A DNA stretch of 20,134 nt from an uncultured Eubacteriales bacterium (GTDB lineage: Bacteria; Bacillota; Clostridia; Oscillospirales; Acutalibacteraceae). Of the stretch, positions 6,762 to 13,582 are shown one piece after another. Under the pieces are notes generated by a model that had not been told where the DNA came from, ran no database searches, and saw only the letters and a program-made list of their open reading frames with translations. A program made the translations under genes and the position numbers. Positions within the stretch are counted from its first letter, which is position 1, and each line of letters opens with the position of its first letter. The stretch lies in assembly GCA_900319655.1 (NCBI GenBank), contig ONPH01000006.1, forward strand, positions 1-20,134, given 5' to 3'.

Positions 6762-8084
6762 TTAATTCATATAAACGCCCGAGTAAACGGGGATATTGCT
6801 CTCGTTGTCAATCAACATAAAGATGAACGGACGGTTGAAAACAAGCTCGGCGTTCTTTTCACCGTTCTTAACCGCCGAACCCTGCGCCAAGGCGCTGTCT
6901 GCGGGCTTGTCCGAGGCGGTAGAAACGCCGTTTTTACTCAGGCTGAAACCGTTGTTCAGGCTGTACATTCCGTCAAGCGTTACGCCCTTAGTGTGCGCGA
7001 GGTTGCCGAAATCGGATTTATCGGAAAACAGCGTGTAAAGTCCTGTTTTCTGCATAACCTCAGCCATCGCTTCAGGCTTGTCCTTCGCGGAAATATCAAA
7101 CTGCGGAACGCTCGCGTTCGCGTTTGAGGTGACGTTGAAGCTCTCGAGCAGCTTCATATACTCAACGGTGTCGAAGGTCTTGATGTAGTCGTCGATTTTG
7201 ACGTTTTCGTTCGGCATAATCAGGACAAGCTTAAGTGGATTTTTGGCGGTGTATTTGATAATTCCCTGCGCCGCGTCGGAGTGAATGAAGCTTTCGGTAG
7301 ACTTCATAAACACCGCGTCCTTACCGCCGAATTTGCCCTGCGACAAATCGTCCGCGCCGTATTGAGCGAGCCAACCGTCGCAAAAGCTTACGCTGTCTGC
7401 CGAGACGAGCGAGCCGTCCTTGTCGAGCGGAATTTCATCGGCGGCTTTGTTCGAGTTAAACAGCTTGTCAAGCTCCGATTTCGCGTCGCCTGCAAAGCCA
7501 AACCACACCGCCTGAGCACCGTAGTAGTCGGAGTTAGCCTGCAAAAACGCGGTTTTGACGTCGGTATTGTTGTTGATGAACAGCGCGTCGTCAAACCTCA
7601 TAAACGCCGAAGTATCGGCTTTTTTGCCGCTTAATTCGTCGGTCTTTTTATTCTCGGCTTCGGCTACGGTTTCCAATCTGCTCTTGAAGTACGATGAACA
7701 GGTGTTGAGGTTTTCGAGCGACAAATCGTTGCCGAGCGCCAGGGTGATTTCCGAAAGTGTATCGCCCTTTGCGCCGTTCGCAATCAGCGACAGCGACAGG
7801 GCGTTTGAAGCAGGCGATAACACGAACGAGCCGCCGCTTTGCGCGGCGTAGTTCCTGAACAGCTTAAGCTCATAGCCCATTATTAAGTTTGCGTAAGAGT
7901 TGTACGCGGTGGGCGGCTCACCCGCTCCGTCGCGGTAATTGTAGGTTTTTTCCGCGTCCTTACTGCGAGTGTATTTTGACGACAAAATCTCGCCTTTGTT
8001 AAAGCCGTCGGAGCTTGAGCAGGCGCACAGCCCGGTCGAAAGCAAGGCGGCGCACATCAGCGCGGATATTATTTGTTTTTTCAT
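6762..8084 (-). CDS. Serpin-family lipoprotein (predicted serine-protease inhibitor)
   Basis: 440 residues. The N-terminus is a lipoprotein signal peptide with lipobox LCAC (Cys22 the likely lipidated residue), so the protein should be anchored on the outer face of the membrane. Serpin marks: SFVLSPASNALSLSLIANGAKGDT (helix B region), a long central fold, LKLVLIMPNENVKIDDY, and the C-terminal signature VFNRPFIFMLIDNESNIPVYSG. The reactive loop lies between GFSLSKNG and FNRPF; its hinge reads NGVSTASDK rather than the usual Gly-Thr-Glu-Ala followed by small residues, and the loop is about 8 residues longer than in alpha-1-antitrypsin, so inhibitory activity and the P1 residue are uncertain. 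The ribosome-binding site AAGGAA overlaps the end of the upstream glycosyltransferase gene, with a 3-bp gap between them. Bacterial serpins are known in some gut and cellulolytic Firmicutes. Confidence 0.88.
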   Translation of the reverse strand: MKKQIISALMCAALLSTGLCACSSSDGFNKGEILSSKYTRSKDAEKTYNYRDGAGEPPTAYNSYANLIMGYELKLFRNYAAQSGGSFVLSPASNALSLSLIANGAKGDTLSEITLALGNDLSLENLNTCSSYFKSRLETVAEAENKKTDELSGKKADTSAFMRFDDALFINNNTDVKTAFLQANSDYYGAQAVWFGFAGDAKSELDKLFNSNKAADEIPLDKDGSLVSADSVSFCDGWLAQYGADDLSQGKFGGKDAVFMKSTESFIHSDAAQGIIKYTAKNPLKLVLIMPNENVKIDDYIKTFDTVEYMKLLESFNVTSNANASVPQFDISAKDKPEAMAEVMQKTGLYTLFSDKSDFGNLAHTKGVTLDGMYSLNNGFSLSKNGVSTASDKPADSALAQGSAVKNGEKNAELVFNRPFIFMLIDNESNIPVYSGVYMN

Positions 8085-8087
8085 ATC

Positions 8088-9212
8088 TTATTCCTTGCCG
8101 CTGAGCTTTTTAGCAAGCTTGAAAATATCCTCTGCCGCGTTCGGGAAAGCGAGCCTTTTGCAGTTTTCCTTCATCTCCTGCAGCCTTCCGGGAGACTTCA
8201 AAAGCTCCATAATCTGTTCCGCGCCGCGTTCCTCATCAATCAAAATCGCGGCGTTCTGCGCAAGCAGAAAATCAACGTTGTCCTGCTCCTGACCGGGGAA
8301 GGCGCTGTAAATCGCCATCGGCAGGTGGCAGGCGATACTCTCGGTGACGGTCAGTCCGCCGGGCTTGGTGACAATCAAATCCGCCATGTGCATATAGTCC
8401 TCAACGTTGTCGACAAAGTACAAAAGCTTAGTCCTTTTGCCCGACCTCAGCTTTTGAATTTTCTTGTCAAAGCTGTCGAAAAGCTTGATGTTTCTTCCGG
8501 TGATGACGATAAGCTGGATTTTTTCTCTCCTCTTTGCGAGCTGCTCATAAAAGTTCAGCACTCCTGTAACGCCGAACGAGCCTGCCATAAGCAAAACCGT
8601 CGGAACGTCGGGATTGAGCCTTTCGCGCTTGCGGAGCTCCTCCTTTGACTGTTGCTGAATAAAGCTGTCAAAGGTGGGAATTCCGAGCGGATAAATCTTT
8701 TCCTCGGGAATTTCGTAGACGGTTTTAAGCTTATCCGCCATCTGCGGCTCAGCCACAACAAATGCGTCGATGTACTCGGACATATATGTGCGGTGCGAGT
8801 CGTAGTCGGTAATCAGGCTGATTGCCTTTACGTCAATCATACCCTTTTCCTTTAGCTTAGACACCATATTTGTGATGAACGGATGGCAGATGATGATGAT
8901 GTCGGGCTTTTGCTCTTCGATGGTCTCGAGAAGCTTTTCGGCGTACATCTCGTTCGACTTCATAACCGCCTTTGCGACAGGCTTGTACTCGTCGGTGAGT
9001 CTGTACAGTGTTCCGTAAAAATCGGGAACCTTTGTCGCCATAATGTGGTAGCCCTTGGTTACCGTGGTGTTGTAAAAGCTTCCGAGGGCTTCCATACCGT
9101 CGATAACAGTGACCTCGGTTTCGGGGCTGACGGTATTTATTTTTGACTTAATAGCGGCTGCGGCACGCTTGTGACCGCCTCCGGTAGATGCTGTTAAAAT
9201 CAGCACTTTCAT
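8088..9212 (-). CDS. Diacylglycerol glycosyltransferase, MGDG synthase/UgtP type (GT28)
   Basis: 374 residues from the ATG at 9212, picked because AAAGG lies 8-9 bases upstream; a frame extending to 9248 adds residues absent from the family. The family transfers sugar (UDP-glucose or UDP-galactose) to diacylglycerol on the cytoplasmic membrane face, making glycolipids and lipoteichoic-acid anchors. N-terminal MGDG_synth-type domain begins ILTASTGGGHKRAAAAI (residues 5-21); conserved ICHPF near 109; the C-terminal GT-B donor site reads TKPGGLTVTES (282-292) and FPGQEQDNVDFL (305-316). It is the first gene of an operon with the serpin gene. Whether it adds one sugar or several, and which, cannot be told from sequence. 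Confidence 0.88.
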   Translation of the reverse strand: MKVLILTASTGGGHKRAAAAIKSKINTVSPETEVTVIDGMEALGSFYNTTVTKGYHIMATKVPDFYGTLYRLTDEYKPVAKAVMKSNEMYAEKLLETIEEQKPDIIIICHPFITNMVSKLKEKGMIDVKAISLITDYDSHRTYMSEYIDAFVVAEPQMADKLKTVYEIPEEKIYPLGIPTFDSFIQQQSKEELRKRERLNPDVPTVLLMAGSFGVTGVLNFYEQLAKRREKIQLIVITGRNIKLFDSFDKKIQKLRSGKRTKLLYFVDNVEDYMHMADLIVTKPGGLTVTESIACHLPMAIYSAFPGQEQDNVDFLLAQNAAILIDEERGAEQIMELLKSPGRLQEMKENCKRLAFPNAAEDIFKLAKKLSGKE

Positions 9213-9559
9213 ATAATCAACGCCTTTCCACGCAGTTTTCATACCCAAAAATGATGGCTTTGTTCTAATTATATATTATACTTTGGTTTTGGATTAATTT
9301 CAACAGTTATTATAGTTTATTTGCCAAAATTACGGTAACTTTCACTCTGTGTTCACGTTCGGAATGTTAATGTTACAAAAGATTGACAAAAGTTATACAA
9401 AAAATTCTTAAAAAACCGCGATTATCTTTGTGTTTTACCACTTTATTTTTGGAATTTTTTATAGTAGAATAATAAATAATAGGATATAAGGATTAGAAGA
9501 TTTAAATTTATATATACGTTTAATTTTATATATATTTTTTCACTTATTTGGGGTGTATC
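9213..9559. other. Divergent intergenic region between glycosyltransferase and VanW genes
   Basis: 347 bp, strongly AT-rich. It holds the minus-strand promoter at 9275-9303. No convincing plus-strand promoter for the VanW gene: TTGACA at 9383-9388 has no good -10 at 16-18 bp, and TAGAAT at 9465-9470 has only a poor -35. The last 60 bases are nearly pure A/T. No small gene is seen. Confidence 0.5.
9275..9303 (-). promoter_or_regulatory. Promoter of the glycosyltransferase-serpin operon
   Basis: On the minus strand: TTGAAA (complement of 9298-9303), an exact 17-bp spacer, and TATAAT (complement of 9275-9280). The predicted start of transcription is near 9268, giving a ~56-base leader. Confidence 0.8.
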
Positions 9560-11197
9560 ATGAAAAGCAATAAGGAAAAATACCCGACAGGTTCTGACGG
9601 ACTTGTGGATATCTCCTCGGGTGTTCCGGGGGGAGATTCATCAAAGCGCTACAAAAAAGACGGCGCAGGAAAAAAGAAAAAAGTTATAATCATTGTCAGC
9701 ATTGCCGTAGCTGTTACAGCGGCTCTCGGCGTGGCAGGCTTTTGTCTGTTCAACAGCCTCAACAACAAGCCCGAGGCTGAGGAGGACAAGCCCTTTACCT
9801 TTACCGACCAAACCGTTATCTCGGGCGTTGACGTCACGGGAATGACGCTTGACCAGGCGAAGCAGGCGCTTCAAAAGGATGTTAAGAAGCTCAACAAGCC
9901 TCTTGAAATTTCAATTAACCTTGACGGTCAGACCAAAAAGCTGACTCAGGATAATTTTACCTACACCTACAACATTCCGCAGGTGGTTCAGCAGGCGTAT
10001 AACGACGCGATGAATCCCGAAAAAAAGGTAAGCAAGGACGAGGTCAGGAAGTACACCGTAACCTCGACCGTTCAGGAAAAGTCGATTGACACCAACGTTG
10101 CCGCAATCGAAAAGGAAATTGACGTAGCTCCCAAGGACGCATACGTTACAAAGTTCCATCCGTTCTCGGAGAACCGCTTTGAGTACGCCGACGCGGTTGA
10201 CGGACGCGAGATCGACAGCAAGGATTTGAAAACCAAGCTGAAAAGCGCGTTTACAAACGGCGGAAACTTCTGCAAAATCGACGCGGTAATCACCGCTCTG
10301 CCTGCCGAAGTGACAAAGGACTTTTTGCAGAACAACATCGTTAAGCTCTCGTCCTACGAGACTACCTCTTACAACACCGCGAACGGCACAAATAATATGT
10401 CGGTTGCGCTTGACGCCTGCAACGGCAGTATTATTGAGCCGGGCGACTATGTTTGGTCGTTCAACGAGTGCACAGGCGACTCCAACAAAGAGTCCAACGG
10501 CTACAAGCCTGCCCACGTTATCTCCGAGGGTAAGATTATCGACGGCGTAGGCGGCGGTATCTGCCAGGCGAGCTCGACGATTTATAACGCGGCTATCCGC
10601 GCAAACCTCAACTTTGAGGAGCGTTACTGCCACCAGTGGGCTTCCGATTACGTTCCCACGGGACTTGACGCGACAATCGACTATCCCAACCTCGATTTGA
10701 AAATTTCAAACCCCGAGAAAACCCAGGTTTTCCTCGAGTGTGAGGTTGACGGAAGCACGCTTCACGCTTCGTTCTGGGGCGTTAAGTACGGCAGCTATGA
10801 CGAGATTAAAACCCACAACGAGGTTTCCGACACAGGCAGCGACAGCTACAGCGTAAGAGCCTGGAGAGTTTACCTTAAGGACGGTAAGGAGATTGACCGC
10901 GAGGAGCTCAACAAGTCGACCTACGATATGGATTACGGCGTAGTGTTCAGGTCCGCAGATTACGACAGCGGCGCAACCTACGGCGAAAAGACCGAGTCCT
11001 CGGACAACTCCGGCAACAACAATAATAACGACGACAACGATTCAAACGAGCAGTCGTACGAAAGCTCATCGGATACCGGACAAAGCGCCGAGTCTGCTCA
11101 GCCTGAGCAAAGTCAGCAGTCCGCTGATTCGGGCGGACAATCCGAGCAGTCGAGCCAGTCGCAGAGCTCAGGCGGCTCTGAGGGTTCGGGAGAATAG
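9560..11197 (+). CDS. VanW-domain membrane-anchored wall protein with PG-binding-4-like region
   Basis: 545 residues from the ATG at 9560; a TTG four codons upstream is unlikely. The Shine-Dalgarno is weak (GGGGTG, close to the start). Residues 1-41 are cytoplasmic and lysine-rich, 42-64 form one transmembrane helix, and the rest should be outside. Residues ~80-250 fit the putative peptidoglycan-binding domain (PG_binding_4) often preceding VanW: the start VISGVDVTGMTLDQAKQAL is typical. The VanW domain lies at about 279-400, with EPGDYVWSFNECTG, the hallmark GVGGGICQASSTIYNAA, and a conserved HQWASDYVPTGLDATI stretch. The last ~65 residues are Ser/Gln/Asn-rich low complexity. VanW proteins occur in vancomycin-resistance clusters, but the biochemical role is unknown and most chromosomal copies, like this one, are not resistance genes. 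Confidence 0.88.
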   Translation: MKSNKEKYPTGSDGLVDISSGVPGGDSSKRYKKDGAGKKKKVIIIVSIAVAVTAALGVAGFCLFNSLNNKPEAEEDKPFTFTDQTVISGVDVTGMTLDQAKQALQKDVKKLNKPLEISINLDGQTKKLTQDNFTYTYNIPQVVQQAYNDAMNPEKKVSKDEVRKYTVTSTVQEKSIDTNVAAIEKEIDVAPKDAYVTKFHPFSENRFEYADAVDGREIDSKDLKTKLKSAFTNGGNFCKIDAVITALPAEVTKDFLQNNIVKLSSYETTSYNTANGTNNMSVALDACNGSIIEPGDYVWSFNECTGDSNKESNGYKPAHVISEGKIIDGVGGGICQASSTIYNAAIRANLNFEERYCHQWASDYVPTGLDATIDYPNLDLKISNPEKTQVFLECEVDGSTLHASFWGVKYGSYDEIKTHNEVSDTGSDSYSVRAWRVYLKDGKEIDREELNKSTYDMDYGVVFRSADYDSGATYGEKTESSDNSGNNNNNDDNDSNEQSYESSSDTGQSAESAQPEQSQQSADSGGQSEQSSQSQSSGGSEGSGE

Positions 11198-11218
11198 ACG
11201 ATAATAGTATAAAAATAA

Positions 11219-11255
11219 CTGTCACCTTAATTTTGGTTTAGGGTGACAGTTTTTG
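11219..11255. terminator. Terminator between the VanW and SprT-like genes
   Basis: CTGTCACC (11219-11226) pairs with GGTGACAG (11242-11249) over a 15-base loop, followed by TTTTTGTTT. AAAAATAA on the 5' side lets it also serve the convergent sprT-like gene. Confidence 0.8.
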
Positions 11256-11261
11256 TTTGGG

Positions 11262-11744
11262 TTAAATTAAATAGAGCCTGCCGCCGCATTTTCCGCAGCG
11301 GTAGCGGTTCGGTTTTTTTACAAGGGGAGAGAGCCTTTGACGGTGAAGCTCAGCGCCGCAGCCTCGGCACTTTATAATGTACTTCGGTTTCGGGAGCAAA
11401 TCTTCGGGAATACTCTCGTCATCGGCGGCGCACTTTACGTTAAGACCATAGGCGGCGTTTACCTTTTCGGCAAGCATTTTCCACCGCCCTGTGTGCTTCA
11501 TACAGCCGTAGCAGGTGTGGAGCTGTTCGTGCAAAACGGTCTCAATCAACGTCTGCTCGGCGGTTCGCTCGTCCAACAGCATGGCGGAAATCTCCACCGT
11601 ATAGCGGTCGTTTTGCTTTTTGCAAAGCCCAAGCCTCGACTGAGCGCGGGTGTTTACGGCATAGGTGATGTTTTGCGCGTATTTAATTTTCAGGCGGTCA
11701 AGCATATTTTCGCACTGACGCGCATATGATATTAAGTCTCTCAT
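11262..11744 (-). CDS. SprT-like zinc metalloprotease with C-terminal zinc ribbon
   Basis: 160 residues from the ATG at 11744. A longer frame starts with TTG at 11795, but those bases are the -35 of the promoter, so the ATG is preferred although its ribosome-binding site is weak. The SprT-like core carries HEQLH at residues 72-76, with His84 in the following HTGRW as likely third zinc ligand. The C-terminal zinc ribbon has Cys126-x2-Cys129 and Cys150-x2-Cys153. Eukaryotic relatives (SPRTN/Wss1) cut DNA-protein crosslinks; the bacterial role is not established, and this should be called SprT-like only. Small, cytoplasmic, standing alone between the VanW gene and tRNA-Cys. Confidence 0.85.
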   Translation of the reverse strand: MRDLISYARQCENMLDRLKIKYAQNITYAVNTRAQSRLGLCKKQNDRYTVEISAMLLDERTAEQTLIETVLHEQLHTCYGCMKHTGRWKMLAEKVNAAYGLNVKCAADDESIPEDLLPKPKYIIKCRGCGAELHRQRLSPLVKKPNRYRCGKCGGRLYLI

Positions 11745-11766
11745 AGTCGTTACCGAAAATTCTGAA

Positions 11767-11795
11767 ATCAAAATGTGCAAATATCTTCTTGACAA
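11767..11795 (-). promoter_or_regulatory. Promoter of the sprT-like gene, overlapping the tRNA promoter
   Basis: On the minus strand TTGTCA (complement of 11790-11795), 17 bp, TTTGAT (complement of 11767-11772; 4 of 6 matches). Its -35 lies on the same bases as the -35 of the tRNA-Cys promoter on the other strand. Confidence 0.55.
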
Positions 11796-11817
11796 CGGGC
11801 TCTATAAATGATATAAT
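11789..11817 (+). promoter_or_regulatory. Consensus promoter of tRNA-Cys
   Basis: TTGACA (11789-11794), exactly 17 bp, TATAAT (11812-11817): a perfect sigma-A promoter ending 15 bases before the tRNA. Stable-RNA genes often have such strong promoters. Confidence 0.9.
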
Positions 11818-11832
11818 ATTCCTCGTTGACAC

Positions 11833-11907
11833 GGCGACATAGCCAAGTGGTAAGGCACGAGTCTGCAAAACTCTGATGCGGCGGTTCAAATCCGCCTGTC
11901 GCCTCCA
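11833..11907 (+). tRNA. tRNA-Cys (GCA), CCA encoded
   Basis: A full cloverleaf can be drawn: acceptor GGCGACA (11833-11839) with TGTCGCC (11897-11903); D arm GCC/GGC; anticodon loop CTGCAAA with anticodon GCA at 11865-11867; T arm GGCGG-TTCAAAT-CCGCC; discriminator T and encoded CCA at 11905-11907. The outermost anticodon-stem pair (27-43) is a C-U mismatch, but the other four pair normally. Transcribed alone from the consensus promoter upstream and closed by the terminator at 11913. Confidence 0.95.
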
Positions 11908-11912
11908 AAGGG

Positions 11913-11946
11913 AGCGCTTTCATCTTTTGATGGGAGCGCTTTTTTC
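11913..11946 (+). terminator. Terminator of tRNA-Cys
   Basis: A 12-bp stem (11913-11924 with 11929-11940, two G-T wobbles) on a TTTT loop, followed by five T. It begins six bases after the CCA end. Confidence 0.9.
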
Positions 11947-12168
11947 ATTTTATCACACAAAAGTAAAAATTGCAAATTGTTTTGAGCAAGAAAAAGCTCC
12001 GCCGGAGAACTGGTTCCGGCGGAGCCTTTTTTGCGGTTAAAACCGCAGAAGAGGAATGCGTTTTTCTTCTTTTGCAAGAGGGATTGGCATTTATTTTTAT
12101 ATTCCCCGAAGGGATAATCCCCGCGGCGGATAAGCCGTCGAACGGGGACGGTAAGCAAATAATATTTA
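11947..12168. other. Non-coding stretch between tRNA terminator and the sigma-operon end
   Basis: Besides the terminator at 11996-12031 it contains small stem-loops: GCGGTT/AACCGC at about 12033-12046 and a compound stem CCCCG ... CGGGG (12119-12147) enclosing CGGC/GCCG. Open frames here on either strand lack ribosome-binding sites, and one runs into the tRNA. Likely the 3' untranslated region of the minus-strand operon. Confidence 0.5.
11996..12031. terminator. Bidirectional terminator, probably for the sigma-factor operon
   Basis: An 11-bp perfect GC-rich stem, 11996-12006 with 12015-12025, flanked by AAAAA on the left and CTTTTTT on the right, so it can work on both strands. On the minus strand it lies ~145 bp beyond the stop at 12169, with no gene between. 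Confidence 0.75.
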
Positions 12169-13569
12169 TTATTCCGCGCTGTCGGGCGTAGCAGCGTGCA
12201 GGTAATTGCAGGGGTAGTAGGTGAGTGTTAAGGTTTCGCCGTTTTCGAGCGTGTAATACTCCGGTTCGCTCATTGTATCGGCGGTCAGCTTATCAAAATT
12301 AACCGGAATGGATATTTTTGAAAGCTCAAGCGGATCATCATTGTAACCATAAGATATTGATAATGAGTCGTGGAATAACTGATTTTTTAAGATCATTTCC
12401 GACGAATCCGGAAGTGTAACTTGAATAAAACCTCCATCTAAAGCGTCGTAACCGTTATTTGCCTTTTTTCCGTAATACATCAGTAAAGAATTGTCAGTAT
12501 CGCTTTGGCGTTTTTCAAAGGAAATAAAAATAAAATCGGAATTATGCTGACTATCATCATAACTATTGTAAATGAAACCTTTAGCGTCCGGAGTATCATT
12601 AAATTCATAGCCAAAGCTCTCGATATCATTGATGTTGAATACATCAAAGATAATACCGTAAATACTTTCTCCGGTAATTGTATTATCATAATCAAAATAC
12701 AGATCTAAATCAACATACCCCATATTATAGAGGGGGTATTCATTATCATCATTATAAGGATAAACAATATCATCGTAAAAAACCTCGTAGCTGCCGTCTT
12801 CATGCACTACAAAGCGTTTAATACGTTCCCATTGTTGAGAAAAAACAACATCACTGCCGTCAAAGCGGATGAATTTGAGTGGGTAACAATCTATATCATC
12901 TTCCGAATAATAGGAAAACAGGCGCAATATATCGCCGGTTAGTAAATCCACCCTATAGCAGTAACAAAAATTTTCAGAATATGCGGTATAATCATATAGG
13001 ACATTAAATATAGTTTCCTCGCCAAAGAATAGATATCTGTTGTTCAGACAGAAGAGAGTGACATTTTTTTCTCCTTTAAATACAACAACAGTTTTGCCTG
13101 TTGTTTCATTGCGGCGGTATACCGTATTGTCCTTTACAAAAAAGGTGAAAACTTCACCTTTATACTGCCACTGAAAGATTTGTTTCTTTTGATTAAACAG
13201 TGATTTTCCCTCGGCGATGGGTTCCTCGCTGACATTATCTGATACTAATAAGGTTTCGGAAAGCTGAGGCGTATCATTATACACGGTTACGGTTTCTGTC
13301 TTTGTTTCGGTATGTACGCGTGTCACTTCCTCAGGCGGCAGCGTTTCTCCGTCAGCGGCGTAGCTTACACCTGTTTGCTGTTCCGGTTCTTCAAGCGGCA
13401 CTGCGCTTGTTGACAGGCTGCCGAATACCATTGTCAATGATATTGCCGCAACCATTACCGCCGCCAGCGATGAAAGAAATGCCGCGCGCGGCTGACGGTC
13501 GCGCTTGCTCAGTATTTCCGCCATAAGTTTTTTGTTTGCTGAATTATCAAAGTTATATTTTTTTATCAT
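12169..13569 (-). CDS. Membrane-anchored protein with large extracellular domain, partner of the tethered sigma factor
   Basis: 466 residues; not a family I can name. Residues 1-28 are a short basic cytoplasmic tail (YNFDNSANKKLMAEILSKRD), 29-52 a single transmembrane helix, 55-110 a Glu/Thr/Val-rich stalk (HTETKTETVTVYNDT), and about 120-460 an extracellular domain rich in Tyr, Asp and Phe with beta-strand-like repeats (FTFFVKDNTVYRRNETTGKT, YCYRVDLLTGDILRLF), suggesting a propeller- or sensor-like fold. A GAGGTG ribosome-binding site stands 5 bases before the ATG. It starts 13 bp after the sigma-factor stop, so the two should be co-expressed. The position is that of an anti-sigma factor, but the cytoplasmic tail is far too short for a zinc-binding anti-sigma (ZAS) domain. 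A modulator or co-sensor of the sigma protein is my inference. Confidence 0.75.
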   Translation of the reverse strand: MIKKYNFDNSANKKLMAEILSKRDRQPRAAFLSSLAAVMVAAISLTMVFGSLSTSAVPLEEPEQQTGVSYAADGETLPPEEVTRVHTETKTETVTVYNDTPQLSETLLVSDNVSEEPIAEGKSLFNQKKQIFQWQYKGEVFTFFVKDNTVYRRNETTGKTVVVFKGEKNVTLFCLNNRYLFFGEETIFNVLYDYTAYSENFCYCYRVDLLTGDILRLFSYYSEDDIDCYPLKFIRFDGSDVVFSQQWERIKRFVVHEDGSYEVFYDDIVYPYNDDNEYPLYNMGYVDLDLYFDYDNTITGESIYGIIFDVFNINDIESFGYEFNDTPDAKGFIYNSYDDSQHNSDFIFISFEKRQSDTDNSLLMYYGKKANNGYDALDGGFIQVTLPDSSEMILKNQLFHDSLSISYGYNDDPLELSKISIPVNFDKLTADTMSEPEYYTLENGETLTLTYYPCNYLHAATPDSAE

Positions 13570-13582
13570 AATAACACCTCGT

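Noticed and set aside
9383..9411. TTGACA as -35 of a VanW gene promoter
   Set aside because: No acceptable -10 at 16-18 bp (TTCTTA/TCTTAA), so I could not support a promoter.
11745..11795. TTG start giving a 17-residue longer SprT-like protein
   Set aside because: The TTG is part of the -35 of the predicted promoter, so it would not be transcribed.
11886..12158. 90-codon open frame on the minus strand
   Set aside because: It overlaps the tRNA end and two terminator hairpins, with no ribosome-binding site or recognisable domain.
11970..12191. 73-codon open frame on the plus strand
   Set aside because: It runs through the terminator stem and into the end of the minus-strand gene; no start signals.
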